A stretch of DNA of 46,751 nucleotides from Nannochloropsis oceanica. Lineage: Eukaryota > Sar > Eustigmatophyceae > Eustigmatales > Monodopsidaceae. This document shows positions 32,813 through 43,938 of the stretch, one piece after another (the stretch's first letter is position 1; each line of letters begins with the position of its first letter). The DNA is taken from NCBI GenBank assembly GCA_004519485.1, contig CP038135.1, positions 1,127,501 through 1,174,251 on the forward strand, written 5' to 3'. The position numbers and the translations under genes were made by a program. The notes beneath the pieces are model-generated. The model did no database searches. It saw only the letters and a list, made by a program, of their open reading frames with translations, and had not been told where the DNA came from.

Positions 32813-33829
32813 ATGCCAGCCATCAGCCACGTCTCTACCTGGTCACCAGGCTTTCTCCTACTCCTTGTCCTTCTACTTGTGCTTCCATTCCCCTACGCTT
32901 TTCTTGTTCCCTCCCCCTTTTATCCGAACAGGAGCACCAGACGGCACGCGTCAGACATTGGCCCTGCCCCTGGCCCTGCCCCTGGCCCTGCTTCTGGCCC
33001 ACCCGACCTTCCCCCTCCTCCAAGGTACGTACATGCTTGCAATCACTGCGTGGTGACGAGTGCTTCAAGAAGGGCCTCAGAGTGGATGTGCGATCGGTAG
33101 GGTAGAGTGGGAGAGGGATGTCAAAGCGCGCAGCGTGAAGCATGCGTACAAATATGCCTGCCGGCATTGGGAGGGTGACGACGACAACATAATGGTACCA
33201 CAGCGGAACTTCTGTCCCCTCACGGGTTAGCCATTGATGTGACAGTCACCGCAAAGCCATATGCCTCCATCCCTCCCGTCACCGCTCCCTTCTCCCCTCC
33301 CCAGCAAGGGCATTCTAACCATTGTTGGCCCAGACGGGAAGGAGCTCTCAGTGCTCGAGGCCCAGCCGGGCGCCAACCTGAGGAAGACGCTGCAGGCGGC
33401 CAAGGTGGACGTATACGACTTGATAAGTAAAATGACCAACTGCAATGGGTGAGGAGAGGGGAGGAAGGCGGGTGGATGTCAGGGAAGAAGCAGGGGATGA
33501 TGTCCCGCTGACCCATATTACTGTGTTGGTGCGTCCCCTGTCTCTTCCTCAAGTCGTCATCTTTTACGGTCGCGAGTTAATGCGTCTCTGACCCCTCATC
33601 CCTCCTCATCTCCCTTTCTCATTTCTCATCCTTCAGGGCGGGCCAGTGCGGCACCTGCGTGGTGAAAGTAACTAGCCCCTCGTGGGGCATCCGCAGCGAG
33701 TACGAGGCGGCCAAGATCCTCAAAGGGCGCAAATTCGGCGACGAAGAGGAGTACCGGCTGGCGTGCCAAACCTCCGTAGAGGCGGGGGAGGCAACAATCA
33801 TGGTGAGGCCGCCCAAGAAGGGGAAGTAA
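32813..33829 (+). CDS. Plastid-targeted 2Fe-2S ferredoxin-like protein
   Basis: 182 aa from exons 32813-33024, 33305-33448 and 33637-33829. Residues ~11-28 are a leucine-rich signal peptide ending in Y-A-F at 28-30. This phenylalanine-at-cleavage motif directs proteins through the ER into secondary red plastids, and a Ser/Arg/Pro-rich transit-like stretch follows. A small tandem repeat encodes G-P-A-P units at ~50-62. The mature domain is ferredoxin-fold: I-V-G-P-D-G-K, then C117-x5-C123-x2-C126 and the fourth ligand in L-A-C162-Q-T. The first spacing is five, not the usual four of photosynthetic ferredoxin. The Y-D-L-I-S-K-M-T-N-C-N-G-A-G-Q-C segment recalls the NDH-associated PnsB3/NDF4 proteins as I remember them. 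A role in stromal or thylakoid electron transfer is likely; the partner is unknown. Confidence 0.85.
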
Positions 33830-34278
33830 GGGGAAGAGGGGAGGGAGGGAGGGAGGGAGGGGTGGAGGGATGGAGAGAGGGAAGGAATGCCACCGGGCCG
33901 TTTTGGTACAAAGGTTCTTGGATGGTGGAATGCGAGGGCAGGAGGAAAGGGGAGGGGGAGGAGGGAGGGAGGAAGCGTGATATTAAAAAGAATGAACGAA
34001 TGCTGCGAAGTAAGCAAGCCGTGACTGACGTTGAGCCAAGGTGTGGATCTTGTTTCACAGACTGTGAGTACGTGTCCCTCTCTTATGTAGGTGCACGACG
34101 CTCTCCCCCGAAGCCATCGCCCTCTTCCTCTCCCTCATGGCTTTGCGACCCTCTCCCTGCCCTCTCACTCAACACTCTCCTTTGCCCTTTTAGAAAGCCC
34201 TTTCCCGTGCCAAAGCCTCCATGCTCCCTACCTTCTTGCATCCCTCCCTCCTTCCCTTTCTCTTGTCTTCCCTCACTG
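33830..34278. other. Intergenic region between convergent genes
   Basis: 3' flanks of the ferredoxin-like gene and the minus-strand membrane gene. GGGA tract at 33838-33865. Nothing else recognised. Confidence 0.5.
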
Positions 34279-35357
34279 CTACTCCGCCAGCCTCCCGCCC
34301 TGGATCTGCAGCATGCTCCACCCCTCCAGGATCAGCCCCTCTGCCACGGTATTGCAGGGAGGGCCTGCGTCGCCCAGCAAGGCCTCGATGTTTACGCCGG
34401 TATTATTGATGTACCGGGAGAAAGCCTCACGGTCGAGTCTGTCGTTGGCAAGGGAGGAGAGGATGCGAAGGGAGCAGGCACAGTCGTCTGAAGGAGGAAA
34501 GGAATGAGAAGAGGGAGGGAGGGAGGGAGGGAGGGAGGGGTAGTAGATGAGTGGAAAGAGGCAGGGAGGAAGAGGGATGTAGTGTAGGAGGGGAAGGGAA
34601 AGGGGAAGATCAAGCAGAGCTTATATCACTTGAATACGTACATGCGCATTCGTCCGAGACGTGGCTGCTGTTGTAACTATTGAGGCCGAACAAGCCTGTA
34701 AGTGGTTGGATCAGTTATGTCAATCAACAGGTATGCTATATTCCTCGCCCTTTATCTTACCCCACCTCCTTATCTCACTTCCGTCAATTATGACAAGGGA
34801 TTACAAGTCATCTCCTTTCTCGAATGTCTTACGACTCCTCTTTCCACTCCCTTGTGTTTGGGTCACAACGTACCTCTGTTCGTGCTCCTATCTGCCAGTG
34901 TTGCCTTGGCGTAGCACCGCAATTCCGAGGCCCCTTTAGCAAAAGCGAGAGCTTGATTGCACTGTGGAAGGAAGCCACCATTCTCAAACCTGATCGATAA
35001 ATATGTAGGGGAGGGGATAGCGTCGGAGGGGGGAAGAGGGCGGGAGGGAATCGTGCAGAGCAGCAGTCTGTCAGCTTTCCCGCTCTCTCACTTCTCTCAG
35101 AGCGATCCTCGTACATGACTTGTAACCCTTCTTTTTAGTCCCTACTTACTACATACGTACCATTGCCTTGCAAATTGCTCCGGAGAGAGTGGCTGCCAAA
35201 GGGAGATGACCACGCAAAAGGCAAGGGACAGGAGGCCCATTACTACGGCACCAGGGTACTTGAGAAGAAGTGACGACCACAAGGACCCTTTGCCCTTTCG
35301 GACCTTTTTCAACGAGGCAGCTACGGCGGCTGAGGATCCCATGCTAGGGCGCACCAT
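34279..35357 (-). CDS. Unknown four-exon single-pass membrane protein, Cys-containing
   Basis: 191 aa assembled only by splicing: exons 35161-35357, 34874-34989, 34642-34695 and 34279-34487, all with GTACGT-type donors, CAG acceptors and matching phases 2, 1, 1. The ATG at 35357 is the first in frame. An acceptor-like site just upstream leaves room for a 5' UTR intron. Residues 1-33 are basic, ~34-54 are one hydrophobic helix, and the rest is soluble. The soluble part has clustered cysteines (Q-C-N, R-C-Y, E-C-A-Y-D-C-A-C, P-C-N), two N-linked sequons and a well-formed helix, L-R-I-L-S-S-L-A-N-D-R-L-D-R-E-A-F. Type II orientation with a luminal domain is inferred from charge. I recognise no family. 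The perfect phase agreement across three introns is the main support. Confidence 0.65.
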
Positions 35358-35859
35358 GGCTTCTCTGCCTGCAGTCAAGGGTTTGTGTGAGGCAGATGGG
35401 TAGCATGGCCGAGCAAGTTGCAGTTTTTATGGGCGAGTTGGCGACGAAGTGTGGTCATACCTAGAAACTCAAGTACTCCTGTTGTATTAACTGTAGCCAT
35501 ACTTGACAGGTAAGTGCATGACTCTTGTATGCATGTGCTTAGTCAGCGTGGAAGTTGCGAGCGCCTTTTCCTGGTAATTTCCTGTCTAACATTTTACATT
35601 GCTTTGAGGCATTCCAACCCCGCCATGTCCTTATTTTACCGTGCCTCAGGCACAAAAGGTTTCACACCATCACGACGACGACAGGGAGGTGGAGGTCTGC
35701 AAGGCACAATATGTGGACATAGCTGCTGTTTGTGCACGAAATGAACTTTGTCTTTTATTTCAGGAAGGAAAGACTCCTACGAAAGCCGCGCATGGACGTC
35801 GTGTCAAGGCTGACGCTCACTCCTCCCTCGCTCCAATTCACAAACACAGAGCAGGCAAG
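35358..35859. promoter_or_regulatory. Region between divergent small membrane protein genes
   Basis: Separates the minus-strand gene starting at 35357 from the tentative plus-strand gene at 35860. A GTAAGT after TTGACAG at ~35510 could be the donor of a 5' UTR exon. No coding content is supported. Confidence 0.4.
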
Positions 35860-36242
35860 ATGGAAATTATTATGTATTTTATCTGGGGAATCATATACAT
35901 AATCTCAGGCTTTGGTGTCCTGGCCTGTGCCTCTATCGTTCTTGTGTACGTATTTCGGGTTTGCGCCCTCCCCGTCCTCCTCCTTGTTGTCCCTTCTTGC
36001 TAGCTACGCCATGCCCCTTCTCACTGCCACCTATTGGTTGTGCAATTCCCTGGCAAGCAACTCTGTTAAATATTGCCCATGTCTTAACAGTTCCTTTATT
36101 ACCTCCCAACCCTCTCCTCCCCAACCAGCATGGCCCGAGCCTGCCTCTCCTCGGGTAAGCATATCCTTGCCGGCCTCCCTCCTCGCTTCGGAGACATCGA
36201 GGCCGCCAAGACTACCGAGCGCTTGCGCGGAAAAAAAAAAAA

Positions 36243-36322
<80 letters not shown>

Positions 36323-36549
36323 GAGGGAGGGGAGAAGGAAGGACGGAGGAAGAGGCGGACACGCCGTCGTCGCTGGGGATGGAGGACACAGGGTTTGTGG
36401 ATGTAGAGATTGGGCCGGAGGAGGAGAAGGAAGAAGGAAGGGAGGGTAGGGAGAGGAGGGAGGGAGATAGGGGAGTGGAGCCTAGCAGCGGCGGGATGGT
36501 GGTGGAGTTGTCGGTCATGGCGAGTGGAAGCAAGGTGCTGGCGCAGTAG
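35860..36549 (+). CDS. Tentative small membrane protein with CAG/CAA-encoded homopolymer
   Basis: Exon 1 (35860-35945) encodes a short amphipathic start and a strongly hydrophobic helix containing Y-F-I-W-G-I-I-Y-I-I. It ends in a GTACGT donor at phase 2. Exon 2 starts at 36004 in phase (V-Y-A-M-P-L-L-T-A-T-Y-W). Beyond this the structure is uncertain. One model splices near 36045-36070 into the frame opening M-A-R-A-C-L-S-S-G-K at 36130, ending at 36549, where the repeat reads as Ala/Thr. Reading straight on instead gives a poly-Gln run and a stop near 36406. The acidic tail of the first model looks more protein-like. I do not recognise the family. Confidence 0.35.
36243..36323. repeat. (CAG/CAA)n trinucleotide repeat
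   Basis: About 27 units, CAGCAA-interspersed on the left and pure CAG on the right, probably inside the coding region of the tentative gene at 35860. It encodes Gln, Ala or Ser depending on frame. Confidence 0.92.
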
Positions 36550-37550
36550 GGGGAGGGAGGGAGAGTGGGGAGAAAGGGAGAGAGTGGAGGGAGGGAGAGA
36601 CATATGGAGAGAGAGAGGAAGGAAGGGAAGGAGAAAGATTGACGAAGAAGAAGGTTTTGTAAGGCGGGTTGGCGGTGTCAACGTGATGAGGGAGGAAGGA
36701 GGGAGGGACAGAAAGAGGAGGAGCAGCAGTAAGATCATTCAAGCAAAAGACATGTTAGAAAAAGTGAGACTTGGAAAGAGAGTAAGACGCTGTTTGACCA
36801 CTGAGTGCAAGAATACAAATATAAGAGGAAGTCAGGAGAGAGGGGGGAATGGAGTGAGCGAGGCAGGGGAAGGAAAGTGAATTCGGAAAAAGAGCAGTCG
36901 GAGGAGGTTATTGGATTAGAAATGGCGCTGGCCGGAACGTTCTTTCTTAGAAATTTGACGATCAGTCAGACAGTCAGGCAGTCAACCAATCAATCAATCA
37001 GTCAGCCAGCCAGTCAGTGAGGAAGTACGCAATTCAGTCACTCATCTATCTAAGTATCTTTCAGTCTGTGGGGGTCTATTATGTCCAGCGTTCTGCGAGT
37101 GCGAGACGCTGTCACAGGGACGGGACGAAGAGGCAAACAAAGTAAAGAAGGAGAAAGAGAGGGCCCGAGAGAACATAGGAGCAGAGGGAGGGCAGGAGGG
37201 AGGTGACGGGTGACTTGAGCACTACCATCATTAAATGAAGAATTTGAACCACTCTGAGAGTAGCACATCCACATCCGTCAGGCAAACTGACCCAGAGGGA
37301 TAGGAATTAAGAGAGAGAAAGAGAGAGGGACGGTGAAAGAATAAGAGGAGAGACTGAAGGGCAAAGGTACAAGAAGCAAGTCAAGTAAAAACGAGCATGT
37401 AAATCGACATATAATTAATGTCCCTACCTCTTCATCCTTCTACCTCCGATCGCCTAAAAGAAGCAAAACAAACCCACCATACACACACTCACACTTTCCG
37501 TTAGTGACATACATTCATTCTTTTGGCTTTCCTTATGAATTTCTTCCAAT
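36550..37550. other. Intergenic region
   Basis: GGGA- and GAGA-rich purine sequence at 36550-36720 and a degenerate tetranucleotide CAGT/CAAT repeat at 36961-37020. No supportable gene. Confidence 0.5.
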
Positions 37551-38303
37551 CTACCACCACTTGATGAATTTTTTCCATCCTTTCACCCCTTCCTGTCTTC
37601 CTGCCTCTCCTCCCCCATCCCCCACAGGCGGAAGGGGGGGGTCTGTAACTGCTGCTGCTGCAGCTGCTGCCACTGATGCGACCCGCGCTCGTTCCTCCCC
37701 TTCTTGAGAAGGTGCGAGGCTGAGGGTGGGGGTCTTGAGCCGACGGGCAATCTCGCTTTCGACTCCGAGCAGAGCGTCCACCTGGTCCGTGTACCAGCGC
37801 TGGATCTGAAGATAGGGAGGGAGGGAAGCAGGGAGAGGATGGCGGTGCTCTAGGTCAGGATAAGGCGAGGGGATGAAATGATGGTGGTCTAGCGAGGAGA
37901 CAGACTATGATGGTGCGCGGTTACGGCAGGCGAGAAGGGGTTGTGACTGATGGAGGTCGGCGGGAGCATGGTTGTGACTGGCTCCCGTGGCTCCCATCGC
38001 ATCATTCCTCCCTACTCGATAATCCCTCCAACGGACCGGTGTGAAGACGTGCTCCCGCTCCCCGTAGTCTGTCCGGAACAGGAGCTGAAAGCCCGTGAAA
38101 AATGTTGCCACACCCGTGGTCACCTTCCTATGTGCAATATGATTAACGTGGAGAGAGAAATTTGGGGAGGAAGGGAGGGAGGAGGTCAAAGGGGATGGGG
38201 GAAGGGCAAACTGTATCTTGATCAAGGACGGGTCCTCACGTGTCAGAACCGCACAAGCCTCGGGATGAAATATGGGACCTTGACATTGCCACCGCATGTT
38301 CTG
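37551..38303 (-). CDS. Tentative unknown protein (three or more exons)
   Basis: Partial model without a confident start. The last exon 37551-37805 begins I-Q-R-W-Y-T-D-Q-V-D-A-L-L-G-V and ends in an Ala-rich, Pro/Gly-rich tail. The exon before, 38037-38127, reads K-V-T-T-G-V-A-T-F-F-T-G-F-Q-L-L-F-R and ends E-H-V-F-T-P at a GTCCGT donor, in phase. A further exon ending at 38250 encodes N-V-K-V-P-Y-F-I-P-R-L-V. The hydrophobic and amphipathic segments suggest a small organellar membrane protein. The first exon may start near the ATG at ~38475, but its junction would create a stop in the obvious phase, so the 5' structure is unresolved. Family not recognised. Confidence 0.4.
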
Positions 38304-39349
38304 CAAGGTACAGTGTCAGCCTGCTTCGGCAGGCGCCATGATAATGACCTCTCTGAGGGTACACTCAGAAGGTGCAAGACAAGACAGGACAAGACAGGAT
38401 AAAGACATGAAAGAGGGTACAAACCAGGCCCGCAGCGTGGAGGGTTTCAGGACGGGGCCGCCTCCTGACATAGCGCGTTGGTGATCGTGGCTGTGTGTGG
38501 GACCTGTAGAGGGATGAGCAGTGACTTGGAGAGGCAGTAGAGATAAGGATAATAGGAGGCCCTGATCAGAGAGTGAGTGCGAATACGCCGATTGCAAGAG
38601 CAGTCCTGATCAAGAGCTGAGCAGTGCAATGAGTGTGGGTGGGCGTTGATTGAGGGAGTTGTGGACGCTGTGGGTTTGCTTGCATGTTTGCTGGTAAATT
38701 AATTGCCTTGCCCCTTCCACCGCCCCACATGCACTTCCCGTCACATGGAGGGCAACGTAACACGTATGTTCCCAACTACTTGTCTTGTTCGTCTGTTGCT
38801 TTTGTTTCTTTTGTCAAGCAAGGATTTTTGTAGATAAATACCCCATAGCATCAAGCATCGATGCTCGAAAACCATTCTACATGACAATTTTACCCATTTT
38901 CCTGCACGCCACTTTTGCTTTAGCTGCTTTTGTTATGTATGCACACCCAAGCCCTTCCCGCATTCTCACCTCATGCAATTCCTCTCAATCATCAATGTTG
39001 TCACCACTGATGCTGTATTTAGGGCCGTGTGCGTCGTGCTCTCTCCCATATCCTTCTCACCTTCCACCTCTTCTCAAAGATGGCCGCTCGCCTCCTCGAC
39101 GACAGCCTTTTCTCACCCACAAAGCACGTTTCCACTCTGTCAATTCTGATACCCGACTTTCATATACATGCATCCGCTTCTCAACGACATATGCCTCTCT
39201 TACTTTCTTCGATCAACTTTTTAAATCTCCTTTCGCATTTGTCTTCCCTCACCTGTTCGCCTCCGCACCGCCAGATTCTCTTCCTCCGCCCTGATTGAGT
39301 TCCTGAATCCCTTTCTTCGCTGAGAAGTGCTACTTCCCACCATCCATGG
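38304..39349. other. Region with possible 5' exon of the preceding gene, otherwise unassigned
   Basis: 38380-38480 has a minus-strand ATG and a short P-V-L-K-P-S-T-L-R-A-W frame that may be the first exon of the gene at 37551. Tandem AGACA units lie at 38380-38402. From 38500 to 39349 I see no supported feature. Confidence 0.4.
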
Positions 39350-42325
39350 TTAGCTTTCTCCTTTTCCCCCTCCTCCCACTGCCGCTTCGACCTCACAAAA
39401 CACTTTCTCCCCCCCTCCTTCATTTCCTCTTCCTCCTTCCTGCCCCCCCCGCACCACCGTCCCTCCTCCTCCCTCGCTCCCGCCCTCCTTCCCTCCTTCC
39501 CTCTGCAGAAACTGGCCCGCCTCCTCCATGATGCCCGTGGCCACCTTGTCCAGCCCAAACAAGCCGAAGAAGCCGTGTGGCAAGTCGCGCCCCAGCTGGA
39601 GGGAGGGAGAGAGAAAGGGAGGGAGGGTGTGTGTGCGATTGAGAGACCCAAAGCAAACCAGGCAAGCAAGCGCCACGCTGCAGCGTCACTAAAACTCTCT
39701 TCCTCCCTCCTTCCTTCCTTACCCTCAAAGTACTCGTCACGCCCACATGTCGCAGCCGGCAGTCAAAGTCCACGGTGTCGTCCAACAGCGGGTCGAAGCC
39801 ACCCACACCGATGAAGGTGGGGGGGAAGCGGCTGAGGGAGGGGGGAAGGGGCCCAGAAGAGGGAGGAGGAAGAGTTGGTTAGCGTGTGGAGAGGGGAAGC
39901 AAGTATGGTTGTGAAAAAACAGAATTGGACGAGAATGCGAACGAGAACTTAGAGGGAGGTAAGGTGATGGTCATTGGCAGTACCTGAGAAGCTTGTCGTG
40001 CGCAAAGTAAGGAGATATGAGCGGGTCTCTCGAAGGGTCGGTGGTGAGTGAGGGCATGTAGCCGTCGGCCACTGCAGTGAAGACGCCCAGTGGGAGGATG
40101 GGATCCGCCATGTGGACCGAGCGGGAGGGGGACGGGGTCAAGCAAAAGTTCAGCACTAGGGAGGGAGGGAAGGATGGAGGGAGGGAGGAAGCATGAAAGT
40201 CAATGTGAGTCAAAACGCCAAGCCAGCAAGCTCGTAATCATGATCAAATGTACACGCACTACTCCCTTCCCATGTATGTGCCGGTTCCCATCTGCCCTCC
40301 CTCTCTCCCTCCCTGCCTCCCTCCCTCCTCACCGGGATAGAACAAGACCAAGGCATCCGGCATGCGCACCCATGACGGAGTGGCTACCGTAGACCCTTCC
40401 CCCTCCCCCTCCTTCTTCTCTTCCTCATCACCCTCCGTATCCGAAGATGAACCCGCTTCGGAGGACGTATGGCTGGCCACTCCGCCCTCCCGCCCTCTCT
40501 CCCTCCCTCGGGCCCCCCGCTCTCCCTCCGCCACGACTCCTCCTTCCAGTCCCGGCAGACCCAATACAAACGAAGCGGCGCGAGTTATCTGTTTCTGCTC
40601 TTCCTCCCTCTCCGTCTGTTGTTGTTGTTGCTGCTGCTGCTGCTGCCGCTGCTGCTGCTGCTCACCTCCCTGGCCCCCTTCTCCACTCCCTACGTGTGCA
40701 GGTACGTCCACCGACACAAGATGCGGATGCGCCTCACAGGACCGCAGTGGCTGGTGCCTCCCCTCTTGCTCTCCTTCATTCCCTCCCACCACTCTCAGCC
40801 CCCGACTACTATCCTTTCCCCCTCCTTTCCTCCCCTCTCCCTCCACCACCGCCCCAGCCAGAGCCACACATAGGGAGCCAGCCAGATTCCCGCCCGCCGA
40901 CTCCCCCGCGATCGCCACCCACGACGGCACAAACCCCAGCCCACCCTCGCTATCCCCCTCTCTGACGTCCTTGTACACGGCCAGCAGCTCTTGAGTGGGC
41001 TTGGGGAAGCGGGCGTGGGGCACGAGGGAGTACTCGGGGATGAGGAGAACGGCCGTGGGGCCGAGGGAGCGCGTCCAGGACACCAACACCGGCATGTCAG
41101 CGAGGAAGAGGTGCGAGACGAAACCCCCGCCGTGCACGAAGAACAGGAGGGGCCGATATAGGCAGGCGTTGAGGGAGGGGTCGGACTGCGCGAGCATGTA
41201 ACAAGAGACGCCGGCGATGATGACTCGTTTTTGCCAGACGAGGCCCTGGTGCCGGGCGAGGCGGAGGGCAACCCACTCGGTGATAGGGTTGTGCAACGAG
41301 GTCCACGCGCGCTGCAGCAACTCGATGGGCGCGGGACTCATGTAAGCGCAAGCATCTCGCGAGGCGATCCCAGGCCGCAGACCGTAATAGAGGAAAGAGG
41401 CAGCTGTCACTGGAGCTCCAAGCAAGCGCCACCGCCAGGGGCTCTGGGGGGGAAACGCCGTGTTGCTCACCCCACTCACCGCGACACCGTTCCCGAACGA
41501 GGCGTAGACCACATTCATAAACCGGCGCAGAGCAGCCGCGACGGGCGAGGCCTCGTACCAGAAGGCCGTTTCGGGGGGTGGAGGGACGGCCTCGAGCAGC
41601 TGCCGAGAGAGCCAGCGTTGAGCCTTGACATCGTCTTGGAAGGGCCGTGCGATCAACGTGTGGTGCGCGACGTTGCGGTCTTTGCAATTCTCCGTATATA
41701 CCATTACGCAGTCCATAATTACCCACAGCCGGAGAAGTGTCAGGAGGCGGCGGTGGGAGGTGTCCACGCTTCGTTGTAGAGTCCAAAAGTGCACCTTGCG
41801 GGCGGCGTAGCTCAAGCCGAGCAACCAGAGCGCAAGACTCCGCCCATTTCGCTTCTTCTTCCATATCGCCGCAAGAAGGATCAAGGCAGCGAATCGTAGG
41901 CGGGTTCGGAAAATCTCGCGGGCCCGGGTAACTTGCCGCAAGCCTTCCAAGCACTTGACGAGGGTGGCGAGGGCATGGGAGAGATAGAGGAGGATAGAGT
42001 CGGCGCCCCCGTACCCGCCATGAGGATGATTGATGGGGCCGCCAGCTTGCTTCAGGGCTTGGACAGCATGCTGTAGGCAGTGATACGTAACCTTGTTCGG
42101 GTCGTTTCCTACCTCCTTCATCCCCGGGATCATGTTGTGCACGCGGAAGGTCAAGGAGAGGTCGAGGGCAGCAAGGGTAAGGCTGGTCTCGTGGAGGGGT
42201 ACAGGACTTCGAAGCCCACCCATAGCTTTTGTCAGATTCATAGCCTCATGCAGCAACGCTGAGGTTTCTTCCAAGGCTTGCAAGGTCAGGTTGGATGGTG
42301 GGGGAAGCGAGACGCGATGTGGCAT
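39350..42325 (-). CDS. Hormone-sensitive-lipase family alpha/beta hydrolase
   Basis: Ester hydrolase of the HSL family, likely acting on neutral lipids or other esters. Exons: 40333 to 42325 or higher, then 39984-40155, 39723-39831, 39350-39595. From the first in-frame ATG (42325) this gives ~839 aa, but the frame stays open upstream to an acceptor at ~42574, so another 5' exon is likely. Family marks: oxyanion motif H-G-G-G-F (~396), nucleophile elbow G-E-S-A-G-G-N (Ser ~474), acid Asp in F-D-P-L-L-D-D (~735) and His in L-P-H-G-F (~765), so the triad is complete. The N-terminal ~350 residues are mostly helical, as in HSL, with hydrophobic stretches near W-L-L-G-L-S-Y. Between nucleophile and acid lies a long disordered insert with poly-Gln and acidic/Ser sequence, a place where animal HSL also carries a regulatory insert. 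The tail is Gly/Glu-rich. Confidence 0.88.
40616..40662. repeat. Poly-Gln-encoding CAG/CAA repeat inside the lipase gene
   Basis: On the minus strand it reads CAG and CAA codons, giving four Gln, one Arg, then about ten Gln in the regulatory-insert region of the lipase. Confidence 0.9.
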
Positions 42326-43088
42326 GATTGATATGTTGAGGTTGATATGGTGCGGGGGGCTGTCTTGAGGTGAAGGATTCTTCTTACTGCCTTGAGGCTG
42401 ACCAGACGCGGGGACTTGTTCCACCAGAAGTACGTCTTGGATGTTGCAATGGTGGTCGTGGCAGGGTGACGATGTAGTGTATTCTGGCTGAGAGGAGAGA
42501 AGGGATGATCTGCAGCCTGGAGGCGATTCTTGAACTTGTTGAACAAAAACGGGCCGGGACAGGGACCTGAAAACCCAGGAGGCCTGTTGTTGCCTATTAT
42601 GAAAGTGAAAGAGTGTGAGACGGTGTTTTAGTTTAAGCGTAGACGCATGCAGAAAGGGTGTGAGCGTGTCAACTTTTCAGTGGTCTGGCTCTTATGATGC
42701 AAAAACGCCGAGCTAATAATAGCTGTGACCAGAGAGACCGACGAAAGCTAGGACGACGCCAAGGAACGAAGCTTAGGAGAGTTTTTCTTGGTAGGAATTT
42801 GTAATGTGATGGATCAAACAATCAAGCAATGAAGCACTGTGTAACTGTCTGTCTCTGCATCGCAGTGTCCCAACATTCCCTCCCCTCCCTGTTTCCCCAC
42901 CCGCAGTTCTCGAAGGCTACATCGTCAGCACAGAAGAAAGAGTAGCTACAGAGTCGACAGCCCAAGCCCCTTCCCGTGAGATAACACCACAATGCAAGAA
43001 TAATATAGTTCTTTCATCGTCTCCTTCTCTCTCCTACTCCCACCCGACCCAGACAGCTCTTGAACGAACCCTTCGCATTATAAGTAAC
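42326..43088. promoter_or_regulatory. Region between divergent lipase and peroxiredoxin genes
   Basis: Includes the open lipase frame up to the acceptor at ~42574 and the probable intron behind it, then AT-richer sequence up to the peroxiredoxin ATG. No other gene is seen; any promoter role follows from position. Confidence 0.45.
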
Positions 43089-43938
43089 ATGACCAAGATT
43101 GCGGAAGGTCACTCCCTGCCTCTCGACCAGATCAAGTTTAAGATACTCAAGGAGGGAAACGCTACGGATGTGACGGGCACAGACTTGTTCGGGTCGGGTA
43201 AGAAGGTTGTGCTCTTTGGCGTACCGGGTGCCTTTACTCCCACGTGGTGAGTGCTTGTACCAGAGAGAAAATGCTTCGAAGCGGTGGTGTCCTGGGGAAA
43301 GAAATTAGATGCTAGAAGGCAAGGGGAGGATAGTAGGGCGCGGTGTGTAGGATAGCTTTCTCACGAAAAGTTTCTTACCCGCACTTTCTTTTTCGTCCTA
43401 CTTGCCGCCCGAACCCTCCACCCTACCCACCCATCTCCAGCACCAATACCCATGCCCCGGAGTACCTTGCCAAATACGATGCTTTCAAGGCCAAGGTAGA
43501 ACAAAGTGTCCTTGTCCCAATGACCCGGAACCGCCCAAAATGCCTCCTCTTCTTTCCATCCTTCGATTTTTATGCCTCCTCCCTCCCACCGCATCCTCGC
43601 TCCTTAATCACTTATCTTACAACGCTCTTTCTACCTTTCGTTCCCACTCCCAGGGCGTCGACGCCATCTACTGCGCGGCGAGCAACGACTGCTTTGTCAC
43701 TTCCGCCTGGGCTAAGAGTCTTAACGCCGGTGAGAAGATGACGATCCTCGCAGATGGTGATTGCGCGTTTGCCAAACTCATGGGGCTGACTGTGGAGACG
43801 GAAGGGTTTGGAGGGCTGCGTTTGAGCCGTTTCTCGGCTTTAATAGAGGATGGTGTGGTGACAAAGCTGCATTTGGAGGAGGGCGGAGGATACTCGGGCG
43901 CGAGTGGGGCAGACCAGATGCTGAAAGACTTGGAGTAG
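43089..43938 (+). CDS. Type II (Prx5-like) peroxiredoxin
   Basis: Thiol peroxidase that reduces hydrogen and alkyl peroxides. No targeting sequence is visible, so it is probably cytosolic. Exons 43089-43246, 43441-43495 and 43654-43938 give 165 aa, the usual length of the family. The active site G-V-P-G-A-F-T-P-T-C has peroxidatic Cys53, whose codon is split TG|C by intron 1. A second cysteine, Cys78 in A-I-Y-C-A-A-S-N-D, is 25 residues on, the spacing of the resolving Cys of plant type II enzymes. Two further cysteines (84 and 108) fall in N-D-C-F-V-T and A-D-G-D-C-A-F, where the family normally has other residues. The downstream F-V-T-S-A-W and S-R-F-S-A-L-I-E-D-G-V-V motifs fit. The upstream region is shared with the lipase gene. 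Confidence 0.94.

Noticed and set aside
38785-39298. Plus-strand open frames of 89-169 codons beside the lipase gene
   Set aside because: Composition is unpatterned, there is no family resemblance, no good splice structure, and they overlap the lipase 3' region in the opposite strand.
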